A model generated the notes under the pieces. That model saw only the letters and a program-made list of their open reading frames with translations, had not been told where the DNA came from and did no database searches. 64,000 nt of DNA from Mesotaenium endlicherianum (taxonomy: Eukaryota; Streptophyta; Zygnematophyceae; Zygnematales; Mesotaeniaceae), in assembly GCA_009602735.1 (NCBI GenBank), contig WELA01009316.1, positions 8,098 to 72,097 of the forward strand. Reading direction: 5' to 3'. Position numbers and translations under genes: made by a program. Every line of letters begins with the position of its first letter. Within the stretch, counting starts at the first letter, position 1. This document shows positions 28,201-38,424 of the stretch, piece after piece.

Positions 28201-28922
28201 ACCACTTCTTCAGGTTGAGGAGGTACCTCTCTTAGCAGCAGACAGAACATTCTGTCTTCCTTCTGGTTCCAGCTTTTGACGAACTCCATTGCATTCAGCA
28301 ACTTGCATCCTTCTGGAAGCCTCTTCTTTTCCTTCATTTGCCATCCACACAGGACAAGAGGAAGAGCACTGGTGGGTGCCAAGTCAGTCTGCCCATCACT
28401 GGCTCCTCTCACTTTAACTGTACCTCTGCTCCAACACACTTCAGCTTGATGTCTATTAAGCCAGGACCTGCCTAGCACGAGATCATAAAAGCCAGTGTTG
28501 AGTACCTCAAATGTAAGCGTTTCAGTTAGAACTGCAATGCCAGAACCTAACTGGACCTCAATAGGCTTGGTTATAACTCCTCCCGGGATACTTGAGGCAT
28601 CTCCAAGGAATATTTTTCTATTCCCTTGGGTGACAGTAGGCAGCCTTAGCCGCTTAACTAAGTCCTTGTGGATAAAAGTATGTGACGCCCCTCCGTCAAC
28701 AAATGCCCTCACCTTCCTACCTGCAATCATGCAATGCAGTAGGATAGGGGGGACTGTCTTTTCCTGACTTTCGCATTGTTCTCCTGACGTAGCAAAGAAA
28801 TGTTGGACATCAGGTGGAACAAGAGCATCCAGAGTGTGCACTCTCTGGACGTCTATATTGCTGATGGTCTCCTTTATCTGTTTGTCAGGCATGCATAGTG
28901 AATCCAGTTCAGCAGGACCCAT
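25206..28922 (-). CDS. Pol polyprotein of the inner chromovirus (protease, RT, RNase H, integrase, chromodomain)
   Basis: One open frame of 1238 codons. Domains in order: aspartic protease with [10 protein letters not shown] (about residue 75); reverse transcriptase (about 285-460) with [21 protein letters not shown] and the catalytic FLDD; RNase H (about 565-690) with [12 protein letters not shown] and ITDHLAL; integrase with an H-H-C-C zinc site ending SCDQCQRNK and a DDE core ([21 protein letters not shown]); then a C-terminal chromodomain ([16 protein letters not shown], about residues 1190-1215). The chromodomain after integrase defines chromoviruses and is known in that group to steer integration to methylated histone H3. 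It uses the normal length and order for the family. Confidence 0.97.
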   Translation of the reverse strand: MGPAELDSLCMPDKQIKETISNIDVQRVHTLDALVPPDVQHFFATSGEQCESQEKTVPPILLHCMIAGRKVRAFVDGGASHTFIHKDLVKRLRLPTVTQGNRKIFLGDASSIPGGVITKPIEVQLGSGIAVLTETLTFEVLNTGFYDLVLGRSWLNRHQAEVCWSRGTVKVRGASDGQTDLAPTSALPLVLCGWQMKEKKRLPEGCKLLNAMEFVKSWNQKEDRMFCLLLREVPPQPEEVVEKKVHPPEHPTAANIVAQYTDVFNMPPGLPPKREVDHRIDLLPGSQPPWQRTYGLSYLESEELKTQIAELEENGYISPSKSPYGAPILFVKKKDGSMRMCVDYRALNRITVKNKYALPRIEDLLDTLSGAKVFSKIDLKSGYHQIRIAEGDEHKTAFRTRYGHYEFNVMPFGLTNAPATFMGAMNDIFRPYLDKFVQVFLDDILIFSKDEAQHTEHLKKVLDTLRKNHLYAKMSKCDFFKESIEFLGHVVSKEGISVDPKKVQTIRDWPVPQSVSEVRSFLGLANYYRRFIENYSTKASKLTDLTKKDIGYVWGEEQQAAFQTLKDALCSAPVLAVYDPSKPVQVVTDASDFAMGAILLQPADKTTKDGKVRQEWHPVLYESMKFNPAEINYSVHDKELLAIIHVLKQWRAYLHGKAFKVITDHLALTHFQKKSKLSRRENRWSQMLEQFQVQIDYKPGKLNPADALSRRPDLQERNFSQHTVDKVLCALTSLKVKKSFLEQLRKAYLSDPTFEPSPTTGMCRATALGYKLKGGVWVTETTSGRLKLVIPNNLEIRSLLLSQAHDSLLGGHLGQAKTVGKLAKHYHWEGLPREVLKYVKSCDQCQRNKSRHTPPGGLLQPLPIPAGRWETISMDWVVSLPRTANGHDSILVVVDKLTKMVIFIPTTVKVTALETARQFYNHVVCQHGLPSNIISDRDSKFTSKFWRALMGLMGVKQLLSTANHPQTDGQTERTNRVLQEVLRAYINQKQDNWDDLLPQIQFAVNSAVHASTGKTPFELSLGRVPKSPLDVLGESLTHPEGIDNPVSLQLTQEFADTLSEVQRNLHTAQENQQKYANQHRRELTFSKGDLVKLHSQHLYLPGVVKKKLGPVWVGPYSVVRRVGQNAYKLNMSAEYKGHPVFNVSFLEPYIKGDTLFTGRFPVQPGPVPAVRDGDPEEYEVDEILDARSVRRSSKYVMKYLIRWKGYDASGDTWEFKDHLTNAKGALTRFHLRAAGVPP

Positions 28923-28990
28923 AATACCTGCTACGAGGGCAGCTAGTGACGACTCACTATCTCTAGCATCCTCACAGTCAGTAGACTGGA

Positions 28991-30469
28991 TTACTGACTG
29001 TTGCTGTCTTTTAAAGGCTGGTCTTTTCTCTCGACCTTAGGCAGGTGCTTGACCGGACACTGTTCTCTGTAGTGGCCTTTCTGCTGACAATGGTAGCAAG
29101 TAGATTTTGCTGAGGCTGGTCTCGGCTTAGTCCTACCACCACCCCTTCCATAGCCACCTCGAGAGGGACCACCTCTACCTCTAGACTGAATAGCATTGTA
29201 CTCATACTCATATTCATCACCCTGATTATCCTCAGCCTGGTCTCCTTCAACTGCATTGTAGGAACCGTGGGGCTTTTTGACAATCTTAGACACCAAAGCG
29301 TTACTCTGGCGCTTGTGATTGAACTGCTGCTGATCCCAGGCGTCAGCATCCTGGATCAAGTCAGCCAGTTTCTCATACTTTTTCTCAGCAAAATGACCAG
29401 AGACCTCGGATTTCAAGCCATACCTGAAGTATGCTATCCTATACCGTTCTGGCAAATCAGGCTGCTTCATCATGTTCTCTTGGAACTTTTGAGCAAACTC
29501 AGCAACTGAAGTGGTCTGCTTCAGTGTCAGGGAGATCATCGCATAGATAGCTTTCTCCTGCTGGTTGATGACATCAAACTTCTCATGCAACTTCTCGACA
29601 AACTCTACCCACATAGGGTCACCGAATTGCCGAGCCTTACGCTCTTCCTTCCAGTAAAGCCACCAGTCTGCGGCACTGCCTTTCAGTAGCGCACCGGTGT
29701 GCCTGACCTTCTCGTAATCTTGCAGTTCTGGGTAGTTCTCCAGCCACTGCTCAACATCCGCGAGAAACTTGATCAGGTAATATTTTCTGTTTCCCTCAGG
29801 ATCATAGTCCTGGGGAGGTTTCGGCTTGGGCTTACTAGGCCCTCGGCCACCACCACTAGTGGTGTGAGACCCCAGTTGGTCTCTGTCCCGGAGTAGGGAC
29901 ATTATGATTCTTTTGTCCTCCTGCTGGGACTGATACATGGTCGCCATTTGCGACTGCATCTGAACGAACAATGCTCCCAAGTCTACATTTTGGGGTGGTA
30001 GATTAGCAAATGCAGCAGCAGCATTGGCATCTACTCGCTGAGTAGTGTCCTCAACAATCCCTCTTGCTCCTGCAGCAGCAATTCCTGCCGCATTCAGCCG
30101 GTCACGTATTTGACCTAGGGGTACATTGAGTTGTACGGCAGGAGGTGGGTTCAGAACATTGGCCCTTGATGCCATAAGTTCTTCAACAGTGCGCTCGTCA
30201 GCTGGCTGTCCTTCCCTCCTTTGTATATCTTCAGCGGCCTTTGCTACTTGTTCAGCTTCTAGTCTGGCTATCTCCTCCTCAGCTTGCTGAGCTGCGACTG
30301 AGGCAATAGCAGCTGCCTCATCTGCAGCCTCCCTAGCTGCAGTATCCGCTACTGCTTCCGAATAGGTACGGTTTCCCGCTACATGGCTTTCCGCCTGGTT
30401 TTCGACATTCTCGTTATCCTGGTTCTCCATGTCTCGGGAGTTGCTAGTTTGAGACCTTGTCCTTACCAT
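28991..30469 (-). CDS. gag of the inner chromovirus
   Basis: A 492-codon open frame starting [10 protein letters not shown] about 20 bases from the primer-binding site. It contains a helical, Ala/Glu-rich N-terminal part, a retrotransposon gag/capsid block ([32 protein letters not shown]) and one CCHC zinc knuckle ([14 protein letters not shown]) close to the C-terminus, after an RGG-like Gly/Arg-rich stretch. pol follows in the same orientation after a short interval. Confidence 0.95.
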   Translation of the reverse strand: MVRTRSQTSNSRDMENQDNENVENQAESHVAGNRTYSEAVADTAAREAADEAAAIASVAAQQAEEEIARLEAEQVAKAAEDIQRREGQPADERTVEELMASRANVLNPPPAVQLNVPLGQIRDRLNAAGIAAAGARGIVEDTTQRVDANAAAAFANLPPQNVDLGALFVQMQSQMATMYQSQQEDKRIIMSLLRDRDQLGSHTTSGGGRGPSKPKPKPPQDYDPEGNRKYYLIKFLADVEQWLENYPELQDYEKVRHTGALLKGSAADWWLYWKEERKARQFGDPMWVEFVEKLHEKFDVINQQEKAIYAMISLTLKQTTSVAEFAQKFQENMMKQPDLPERYRIAYFRYGLKSEVSGHFAEKKYEKLADLIQDADAWDQQQFNHKRQSNALVSKIVKKPHGSYNAVEGDQAEDNQGDEYEYEYNAIQSRGRGGPSRGGYGRGGGRTKPRPASAKSTCYHCQQKGHYREQCPVKHLPKVERKDQPLKDSNSQ

Positions 30470-30490
30470 ACAAAGAAGACTGTGATAACT

Positions 30491-30502
30491 GCTCCGATAC
30501 CA
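30491..30502 (-). other. tRNA primer-binding site of the inner chromovirus
   Basis: Read on the - strand, TGGTATCGGAGC follows the 5' LTR with a one-base spacer. The plant initiator-Met tRNA site is usually TGGTATCAGAGC, so 11 of 12 bases match. Confidence 0.9.
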
Positions 30503-30503
30503 C

Positions 30504-31222
30504 TGAAATGAATCGACTTACCAAATAGGCGATTAACAATTAATAAAGATCTTTATATCAGCAAGTAATCTTTATGGTATTTCCGTTAACTAGTTAAACG
30601 GCAAAGGACAATACACTAGCAGGGAATAATACTCGTAAGTCAAATGCGAGTAAACTAGCATCAATGATGCAAATCAGTAAACTCATACATAAGCAAGGTT
30701 AGAAGACAGTGCGTATCAATGGCTTCTCGCCTTGGATTCAGATCTCTCTCAGTAAGCTGTACAAGAGAGTTGGCCTCGTTTCCGAATGCCGAACTCGAGA
30801 GCAATGCCTAGCATATGTACATGGAATGAGTTTACTGTTCAACGGTCAGTGCGATGGCACCGCCTACCCGGGAGTTAACCACGTTGGTAGGACCTCGGTT
30901 AACCAAATCCACCGCCATCTCCCATCATCCCGAATAGCCATCCATCATAGGGATGTCATCTGGCCATTCATCTAGCATATCGCACTTAGATGCATATCAA
31001 GGCAGTTCGCTGCTACCGAGTACGGAAGTCAGCTGGCTGTCAAAGAATGTGTCAGCAAGCTGACTTAAGTTGACTTCAGCCTGCTGCTTTTGGCCGAGTC
31101 ATTAAACTGATAATTATGTAAAGTCTAGCAGGCTGACTATTAACTAAAGTTCGACAGGCTGAACTTAATTAACTATTATATTTAAATGAATATTATATCT
31201 ACTAATATACTGATTCATTACA
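30504..31222 (-). repeat. Upstream (5') LTR of the inner chromovirus
   Basis: 719 bp, same ends as the other LTR. The right-hand target duplication ctacc follows at 31223-31227, after which the outer element's sequence resumes. Confidence 0.95.
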
Positions 31223-31368
31223 CTACCCCACCTCCTAAGAATCAGGCAGAAAAGCCAGAGGGCCAGGATGAGGGCAAAAAGCCCCCACCTGCACCCAAGG
31301 AGTAGCAACTACTGGATGTCTTTGTTGGGGAGAAGCAACTTGAAACTGAGACTTTTGCCATTGGAAAA

Positions 31369-32760
31369 ATGGTCTCAGCCCAGCAGAGAGCACAAGTAGA
31401 AAGGTTGCTGAAGAAACACCGCAAGGTCTTTGCTTTTACTAAGGAGGAGATTGGTAGAACCACTGCCAGTGTGTGTGAGATCACACTAACTACTGATAAC
31501 CCAGTCAGACTTGGGCCGCATAAGCTCAGTCAAACAGAGTGGGACTGTGTGGAGAAAACTTGCGAAGAGCTGCATAAGCTCCGCATGATTGAAAAATCTA
31601 CCTCAGTGCATAGGGCTCCCACAATAGTAGTCGCTAAAAAGGACGAGGCCGGCAATTACACTGCCACTCGTATGTGTGGAGATTACAGGCGACTGAATCT
31701 CTACACGGAGCCGGACAGCTATGTGATGCCTACGCCGGAGCGGATCTTTGCGATTGCCACCACCGGGAAGGTGTTCAGCATCATCGATTTGCGCCAAGGC
31801 TTCAACCAGATTCCTGTGAAAACAGAAGATCGAGGTAAGACCGCTTTCTGGGCTCAAAGGGAACTTTGGCAATGGACAGTAATGCCATTTGGGCTGAGAA
31901 ATGCCCCAGCCATATTTCAGAGTACTATGGATAAAGTGCTGGAGGGGCTGGATTTTGCTAAGCCATACATTGACGATGTGGTAGTATTCAGCAAGTCCAT
32001 AGAAGAGCACCTCGAGCACTTGGAACAAGTGTTCCAGCGCCTGGAGAAATTCCAGATGAAGCTGCATCTTGGGAAGAGCAGATTCTTTGAGGCACACGTG
32101 CCTTACCTAGGACATGAGATTGGGAACAATGCTATGTCCCTTCAGGCTGTGAAGACTGAGGCTATTTACAAGATACCTGCACCTGCGAATGTGTCTAAGC
32201 TGAAAGCTCTGTTAGGGCTAAGCGGATACTATCGTAAGTTTGTGAAAGATTATAGCAGAATTGTTAAACCCCTGACGGAACTCCTGAAAAAGGATGTGCC
32301 TTTTGTGTGGACAGAAGCTCAGGAGAAAGCCATGAACGAGCTAAAGGAGCGGCTGGTAACAGCCCCAGTCTTGCGAACGCCTGATTACTCCAAGCCGTTC
32401 AATCTGCACACTGACTGGAGTCGTGTGGGTATTGGCGCAGTGCTCACTCAGGCCGCGAGCCCTGGAGAGGAGTATGTCACTGCCTATGCCTCACGCTCTA
32501 ACAATCAAGCGGAGAGCAACTACTCGTCCTACGAAGGAGAGCTGCTGGCAGTGGTTTGGGCTGTCACACACTTCAGAGAGTATCTGTGGGAAAGACCCTT
32601 CACGCTGATCACGGATCACTCACCATTACTATGGCTGATGAAGAATGCAGACCTCACAAGTAAGTTGGCTCGCTGGGCTCTTAAGCTGCAAGAGTACCAA
32701 ATGACGGTGGTGCACAGAGCAGGAGTGCTCAACAACAACGCCGATGGACTCAGCAGGAAC
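31369..32760 (+). CDS. Reverse transcriptase and RNase H part of the outer retroelement
   Basis: RT blocks in order: TRMCGDYRRLN, FSIIDLRQGFNQI, VMPFGLRNAPAIF and the catalytic YIDD, followed by the connection block GLSGYYRKFVKDYS. RNase H follows with FNLHTDWSRVGIGAVL and ITDHSPLLWLM, ending near AGVLNNNADGLSRNP. The order and motifs are Ty3/gypsy. The sequence differs clearly from the RT of the inner chromovirus, so the two elements belong to separate lineages. Confidence 0.93.
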
Positions 32761-32989
32761 CCAGACCCATCTTCAAACGACAGAACAGGAGCTCGAGAGG
32801 ACGAAGACCCGAGCAGCCCAGCAGAGTTGGTGGCTTGCCTAGCCGAAATGGCTGGAATAGTAGCATCAGGTGAAGCTGAGCCTCTACCCCTGTTCAGTCC
32901 AGAGATCTGGAAAGATCAAGCTACTATGTACTGGCTGAAGACGGGAACTCACTTGGAAGGGCTATCGTGAAGGAGAAGGACCTGGTAAG

Positions 32990-33800
32990 CCATCGAGCTA
33001 AAAGGTTTTGCTGGAAACGCAACAACCTCTTCAAAACTGAAGAAATTGGTCAGGAGAAGTTAGTGCCAGAACCCATCAGGAGACGAGCTCTTGTGCAGGA
33101 AATGCACGAGAACACTGGACACTATGGTGTCAAGAAGACGTATAGTCTTTTGGAGCTGTCTTACTGGTGGAGGGGCATGAAGCAGCAGTGTGAAGATGTG
33201 ATCAAGGCCTGCCAAAGCTGTGATCGCGTCAAGGCTGGTTTTACACAGCAACATCCACACTTGCAACCTTTGCCAATCATGGGCTTAGGCTACCGCTGGA
33301 GCTGCGATCTCGCAGGTGAGCTACCGCTGTCTAAGCGAGGTGACAAGTATATCATGGTCATGATTGAGCATTTCTCTAAGTGGATAGAGGTCGTGCCTTT
33401 GACTGCTAAGGAGAGTCTAGGGACCGCGGAAGCACTCCTCAATGGTGTGATTGTGCGTCATGGAGCTCCAGCAGAAGTGCTGACAGACCAAAGGTCTGAG
33501 TTTCAAGGGTCTTTTCAGAAACTCTTGGATAGATGCTTCATCGATCATCGCACTACGTCTAGAGAGCATCCGCAAGCAGATGGTCTGCCAGAAAGGATGG
33601 TGCAAACCATTAAGTCTGCTTTGCGCAAGTTTTGCCTTGAGCATGACAAGCGTGACTGGGATCTGGCCCTGCCATGGCTGGTTATGGGTTACAGATTTAG
33701 CAAGCAGGTTGCCTTGGCGAATTACTCGCCATATCAGATACTGTTTGGCAGAAGTCCAGTAGTGCCCAGCAGCATGAAGCAGGAGATTGAACAAGTGAAA
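32990..33800 (+). CDS. Integrase part of the outer retroelement
   Basis: The zinc-binding module has ENTGHYG with the spaced Cys pair CQSC. The catalytic core shows SCDLAG, LTDQRSEF and LPERMVQ, the D-D-E triad positions, with SREHPQADGL between the last two as in other Ty3 integrases. It is followed by a small basic region and then by the PHD finger rather than a chromodomain. Confidence 0.9.
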
Positions 33801-34189
33801 GACCTGGACAGCTTTGATGAATTGCTAAAGGTGATGGTACGCCGTAAGGCGTTATTTGAGCGCATGATGCCGGCTGCACTGGACAATCTGAAAATTGCGC
33901 GGAAAAGAGATACGCAGCATTACGTCAAGACGCGAGACGGGAGCTACCGCCTGCAGATGACGCAGTTTTAAGAAGGAGACTTTGTCTACCGCAAGCGCCA
34001 GACCAAGACCACCATCGACACCAGTTCAGGTGCAGTAATCTTACGCGTGAAACATGCGTTTGACAATGATGTGTTAAAACTGGAAGGTTCTGATGGTAAA
34101 ACCATGAGAGACCACGTGCAGAATTGCTCGCTATGCCATTTGCCGAATATTGATCCTACGGTTAGGGTTGTGCCCGAGGAATTGGTGCC

Positions 34190-34364
34190 AGCCACGCTTT
34201 GTGCCAGCTGCAAAGTGCTGGATGATCAGGAAGCAATGGTAACTTGCAACAAATGTGGTGCCCGTTGGCACACTTACTGCATTGGCGAAGAAAAGATTAT
34301 GGCAGGACGATGGGAATGTCCTGACTGCCTTCCTAAACCCCCTAGCCGCAGGGTTGGAACATAA
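34190..34364 (+). CDS. PHD finger following the integrase of the outer retroelement
   Basis: LCASCKVLDDQEAMVTCNKC, then GARWHTYCIG and WECPDCLP give the spacing C-x2-C, C-x2-C, x4-H-x2-C, C-x2-C, the C4HC3 cross-brace of PHD fingers, with the conserved Trp two residues before the last Cys pair. PHD fingers commonly bind the histone H3 tail. It lies at the C-terminal end of the polyprotein, where chromoviruses carry a chromodomain, so a targeting role is plausible but inferred. A further Cys pair (CSLC) lies about 30 residues before it. Confidence 0.85.
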
Positions 34365-34400
34365 TAGCTTTCAACAGAAAAGGCAGGGACGCCTCAGCTG

Positions 34401-34411
34401 AAAGAGAGGGG
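34401..34411 (+). other. Polypurine tract of the outer retroelement
   Basis: aaagagagggg lies immediately before tgtaagagg at 34412, the usual arrangement of a plus-strand primer at the start of the right LTR. It argues that the right terminal repeat starts at 34412. Confidence 0.75.
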
Positions 34412-34717
34412 TGTAAGAGGAATTAAGGCAAGGCAAGTATTTTTTAAATTTTCTGCTAAGTCTTAGGATAAGCAGATGGTGAGAGCTGGGTGAAGGAGAA
34501 CATTGCTCTGAGTGTTGGTCATGGTTGCATGGTGCAAGTTCAGGAGCCCAGGGATGGATCAACCTTGGTAAGGCTTGTCTCCGACACACGTGCGAAGGTT
34601 GATCGACCATGTTTGCCCACACGTGAGGAGGGCCACCGACACATCGACCAGGTCAAAGGCACACGTGCTAGAAGGCTACGCACGTGCCGAGGGACCGATA
34701 CTGTTAGGCACGACAGC
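34412..34717 (+). repeat. Unit A of the right terminal repeat, outer retroelement
   Basis: About 306 bp beginning tgtaagagg and ending cgacagc. It recurs at 36698-36998 but not at the left end of the element. It follows the polypurine tract directly. Confidence 0.85.
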
Positions 34718-36697
34718 TGTCGCAACTACTATCCGTTTGACGGTGCCGCACGGGCAGCGCAAGCTACGACCACCCAGGTATGGAAAGTCAACGTTGACTC
34801 ACCGACCACTTGACTGATTACGTCGCAGTCAGCGGTTATGTCGGCGTCAAGACCACTGGCAAGGGGTCAATGTGAATGTGCCCCACACCCAGGGATGGAG
34901 GAGGTTTTGACAACATAGATAGCTGCGAGGCTAGAAGCTGGGGATCAGTGATGAGCCGCCCAGCAGGTACCAAGTCAGGTACTGTGTGACTGGCAGATTA
35001 AGCCAGGTCATGGCCGCAATGCCAAGATAGGTTACGGCCGCCCGGTTGGGAATCTTGAGCAAGTGGCATTTGTTTGTACACGCCGCTCAGGAGTTCTTAG
35101 CCATGAGCCAATTAGGCGTGACTGCCAGCTGAGAAGCTAAGCAGCCACGCGCGACAGTCACGAGGTGTGCATGCATGTTGAGTGACTACGAGTTTGAGTT
35201 GAGCATGGCTAGGCAGAAGCGACATCCAGCTAAGCTTTGTGACTAAGCACGGCATTCTCGAAAGATGACGCTGTGTGGTGCCTGCGAAAGGCACAAATCT
35301 TGCCTGAGACATGTCATTCACTTTCACGCACTTTTGCCAAGAAGCAGAAGGAGCAGAAGGAGCAAAAGGAAGGAGAAGAAGGGCGCGAAGAAGAAGAAGG
35401 AGTTCCCAAGGCCATTGGAGATCCGAGGCCCCACGCTTCTGCCGACGCTGAAGATTCTTCTCAGTGTATCATAGATAAGTTAGGATTGCAGGAGTGAAAT
35501 GAATCGACTTACCAAATAGGCGATTAACAATTAATAAAGATCTTTATATCATCAAGTAATCTTTATGGATTTTCCGTTAACTGATTAAACGGCAAAAGGA
35601 CAACACACTAGCAGTGAACAACACTCGTAAATCAAATGCGAGTAAACTAGCATCAATAATGCAATCAGTAGACTCATACATAAGCAAGGTTAGAAGACAG
35701 TGCGTATCAATGGCTTCTCGCCTTGGATTCAGATCCCTCTCAGTAAGCTGTACCAGAGAGTTGGCCTCGTTTCCGAATACCCAACTCGAGAGCAATACCT
35801 AGCATATGTACATGGAATGAGTTTACTGTTCAACAGCCAGTGCGATGGCACCGCCTACCCGGGAGTTAACCACGTTGGTAGGACCTCGGTTAACCAAATC
35901 CACCGCCATCTCCCATCATCCCGAATCGCCATCCATCCTAAGGATGTCATCTGGCCATTCATCTAGCACACCACACTCAGATGCATATCTAGGCAGTTCG
36001 CTGCGACCGACTACGGAAGTCAGCTGGCTGTCAAAGAATGTGTCAGCAAGCTGACCTAAGTTGACTCCAGCCTGGTGCTTCCGGCTGAGTCATTAAACTG
36101 ATGATTTAATAAAGTCCAGCAGACTCAATATTAACTAAAGTTCAGCTGGCTGAACTTATTAAATTGTTATATTTAAATGAATATTATATCAACCAATATA
36201 CTGATTCATTACAAAGAGTTCCCAAGAGGGAATCTCACTGTTGAAAGTAGGAGAACTACAGAATAGAATCTGCTAGGAGATTAGCACAGATTCGGCCAAA
36301 CGCCACAAGTGTGTGTGAAGCAGCCTGAAAATGGTGAGCTGTGTGTTAGTTTCCAAGTTCTCAGAAGTCGCATTCGCATCTCGAAGAGAGAGGGTAGTAT
36401 TGGCAGATAAAGCTCTCAGTGAAGAACTGAGTGAGCCTAGCCTGGCAGTGAAGAACTGTTAAGGCGCGGTGTTAAGTGAAGAGCTTGACCCAGGCCAGCA
36501 TAGACGTGTAGTTTCAGAGTTTTGTAAGTTGTGACTTTGTGAGGGTTAAGCGAAAGCCTGAAGGGCGATTTTCTCTGAATTTGACGTTGTATGTCAAGCT
36601 GCTTAGAGTGTGACTTCTGCAAACTACAATTTGCTCGCCTGTGAACCCAAGAACCTTAAGGCATAAAGCCTATGTGGAAGTAAGAGACTTCCGTCCT
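34718..36697 (+). repeat. Unit B of the right terminal repeat, interrupted by a solo LTR
   Basis: It matches 15486-16740 at about 97 percent by eye, apart from the chromovirus solo LTR inserted at 35495-36213. Start tgtcgc and end ccgtcct match the left copy. Confidence 0.88.
35495..36213. mobile_element. Solo LTR of the inner chromovirus family
   Basis: 719 bp with the same ends and length as the two LTRs of the inner element, but more diverged from them than they are from each other. Flanking aggag (35490-35494) and aagag (36214-36218) form a 5-bp target duplication with one mismatch. No internal sequence remains, as expected after recombination between two LTRs. The + strand orientation equals that of the two LTRs at 22562 and 30504, so the lost element also read on the - strand. 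Confidence 0.93.
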
Positions 36698-36998
36698 TGT
36701 AAGAGGAAAGGCAAGGCAAGTATTTTTAAAATTTTCTGCTAAGTCTTAGGATAAGCAGATGGTGAGAGCCGGGTGAAAGAGAACATTGCTCTGAGTGTTG
36801 GTCATGGTTGCATGGTGCAAGTTCAGGAGCCCAGGGATGGGTCAACCTTGGTAAGGCTTTTCTCAGACACAAGTGCGAAGGTCGATCAACCATGTTTGCC
36901 CACTAGCGAGGAGGGCCACCGACACATCAACCAGGTCGAAGGCACACGTGCTGGAAGGCTACGCACGGGCCGAGAGACCGACACTTTTAGGCACGACA
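36698..36998 (+). repeat. Second copy of unit A at the right edge of the outer retroelement
   Basis: It repeats 34412-34717 and ends cgaca at 36998. The sequence gcatcacgg follows (36999-37007), which also stands just left of the element at 15471-15479. Confidence 0.85.
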
Positions 36999-37007
36999 GC
37001 ATCACGG

Positions 37008-38424
37008 TGTTCAATCCATAATTCAGAATACGCATAATATTCAATATGCTTTGACGTCAAACCCGGAGCTTATAGGAGTCTGGACTCTGCAGTCAACGTC
37101 ATAAAATAGTCGACCCCACAACGCGTGAAGACTACAACTGCCATCAACTGTGTTCATGCAAAATGTGTCTACACACTGTCCGCAGAAAGACAGTGAGCCA
37201 GCTGTTGATTAACAAACCTCCAAATAGTGGCTCGACTTGCATGCTTACTATTAAAGTTTTACTATTGTTGCTATCCTGGACGCTGAGTATGACATCTAAC
37301 ATAGGATTTCCTTACAATGAGCTTTTGAGTCGGGGATTAGCCTGGCATTGAGGGTTTTAATCATATAGTTAACACTTTCTATGGTGAAAAAGTATCTACT
37401 TCAACAAAAGAATCTTCCACCGCGATCTTGATACCATCTATGCGACGAGGAATGTTTCAAGGAAAACAGTTAGTTCTCTAATGCTTGCAGTATGGTAAGG
37501 CTGATTCATCCTTCATGAATGAATATACTTTCTTGAAAGTAGCTTCCTGACTCATATAGCTGATGAGGCCATCCTTTTTAGAGACAGTTAACTGGTTATT
37601 GGAGCTGCGAAGCTGACATTCAAGCATATTTTAAACTACAACCTTTGTTCGAAGACAGAGCTCTAAACTATTATATGGATTAGTTCTAAAACTATGTACT
37701 GTCGTGAGAACTAAGCATATTTAGGTCCGCCTGCGAAGCTTGGGATGAGTCACCAGGTAGAATGCAGACAGTTATTTGAATTGGTAGGTCGTCTTGGGCT
37801 GAAGTTCCAGCTTGCAACGTCAAAGAGAGCAAGATGTGAAATGCAGTAGAGGGATATGCTATTTGAGGCCTTTTCTTTCACATATTACGTCAACTGAAGG
37901 CTAGTCTTGGTGGCGGAACGAGTCTGCTGGCAAATCCTCCTTGATTCCACCCCTTGCACATGTCTTTGATTGCTCAATGGAAGACAAAAGTCCACTCCCG
38001 GGCTACACGTTTTCCCCATGAACCATCCAAGCACATTACCCTTCACGTGAAGGAGGTACTGACAATACATCTCCATAAGTGTGCACCACTCCACCAGCTT
38101 CACCTTGACATACTGCACTTGTCACCTACACCTCTTTATGCTTTTTCAAGCTGTGTGGGCCTTTATCAAGTGACCCTCTGGCGAATTCCGTCCCTTTGAG
38201 AGAGGAAAAGCCTGGGTGCTGCCACTATGAGTTCTTACTGACAAGTCATTTAAGAGAAGGTGACAGCAAGGAAGACATCCTTGTAAATTGCCGTTTCATT
38301 TTTCTAAGCCTGAGGTTTTGCGAGCAACTCTGCACCTGGAAGCAACCATACACAGCCAAGAGGCAGTTGTACAAACAATGGGCCCTTGATGCAGTTGGGG
38401 GTTTATTTGATGTGGGGTATGCAC
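37008..38424. other. Intergenic region between the retroelement complex and ARPC4
   Basis: AT-richer sequence with only short open frames. It must contain the ARPC4 promoter, but no clear core-promoter motif was found. No gene, RNA or repeat was recognised. Confidence 0.55.

Larger units (their letters stand above)
22562..31222 (-). mobile_element. Ty3/gypsy chromovirus inserted in the outer element; appears whole or nearly so
   Basis: An 8661-bp element read on the - strand. Its LTRs are 719 bp each (30504-31222 upstream, 22562-23280 downstream), with ends TGAAATGAATC and GATTCATTACA. The target duplication ctacc flanks it exactly (22557-22561 and 31223-31227), as expected for Ty3. The primer-binding site at 30491-30502 reads TGGTATCGGAGC, one base off the usual initiator-Met tRNA site. 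gag (28991-30469) and a single 1238-codon pol (25206-28922) are open throughout, and pol ends in a chromodomain. About 18 differences between the LTRs by eye (roughly 97.5 percent identity) point to a recent insertion. An extra region downstream of pol holds two further open frames and a telomere-type repeat; whether that part is whole I cannot tell. Confidence 0.95.
15486..36998 (+). mobile_element. Ty3-type LTR retroelement with cytosine methyltransferase and PHD finger (outer element, fossil)
   Basis: Parts in order: left terminal repeat (15486-16740), gag with two CCHC knuckles, aspartic protease, C5 cytosine methyltransferase, an unassigned coding stretch, RT-RNase H, integrase, PHD finger, polypurine tract (34401-34411) and right terminal repeats (34412-36998). 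Protease-RT-RNase H-integrase order marks Ty3/gypsy. The element is broken: one full chromovirus (22562-31222) and one solo LTR (35495-36213) are inserted in it, and its coding region shows roughly three to five further breaks. Left and right copies of the shared repeat look about 97 percent identical by eye, so it is fairly young, though older than its guests. The ends begin TGTCG and finish CGACA. Retroelement-borne methyltransferases are known from charophytes and dinoflagellates; the PHD finger is an additional reader-type module. Confidence 0.93.
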
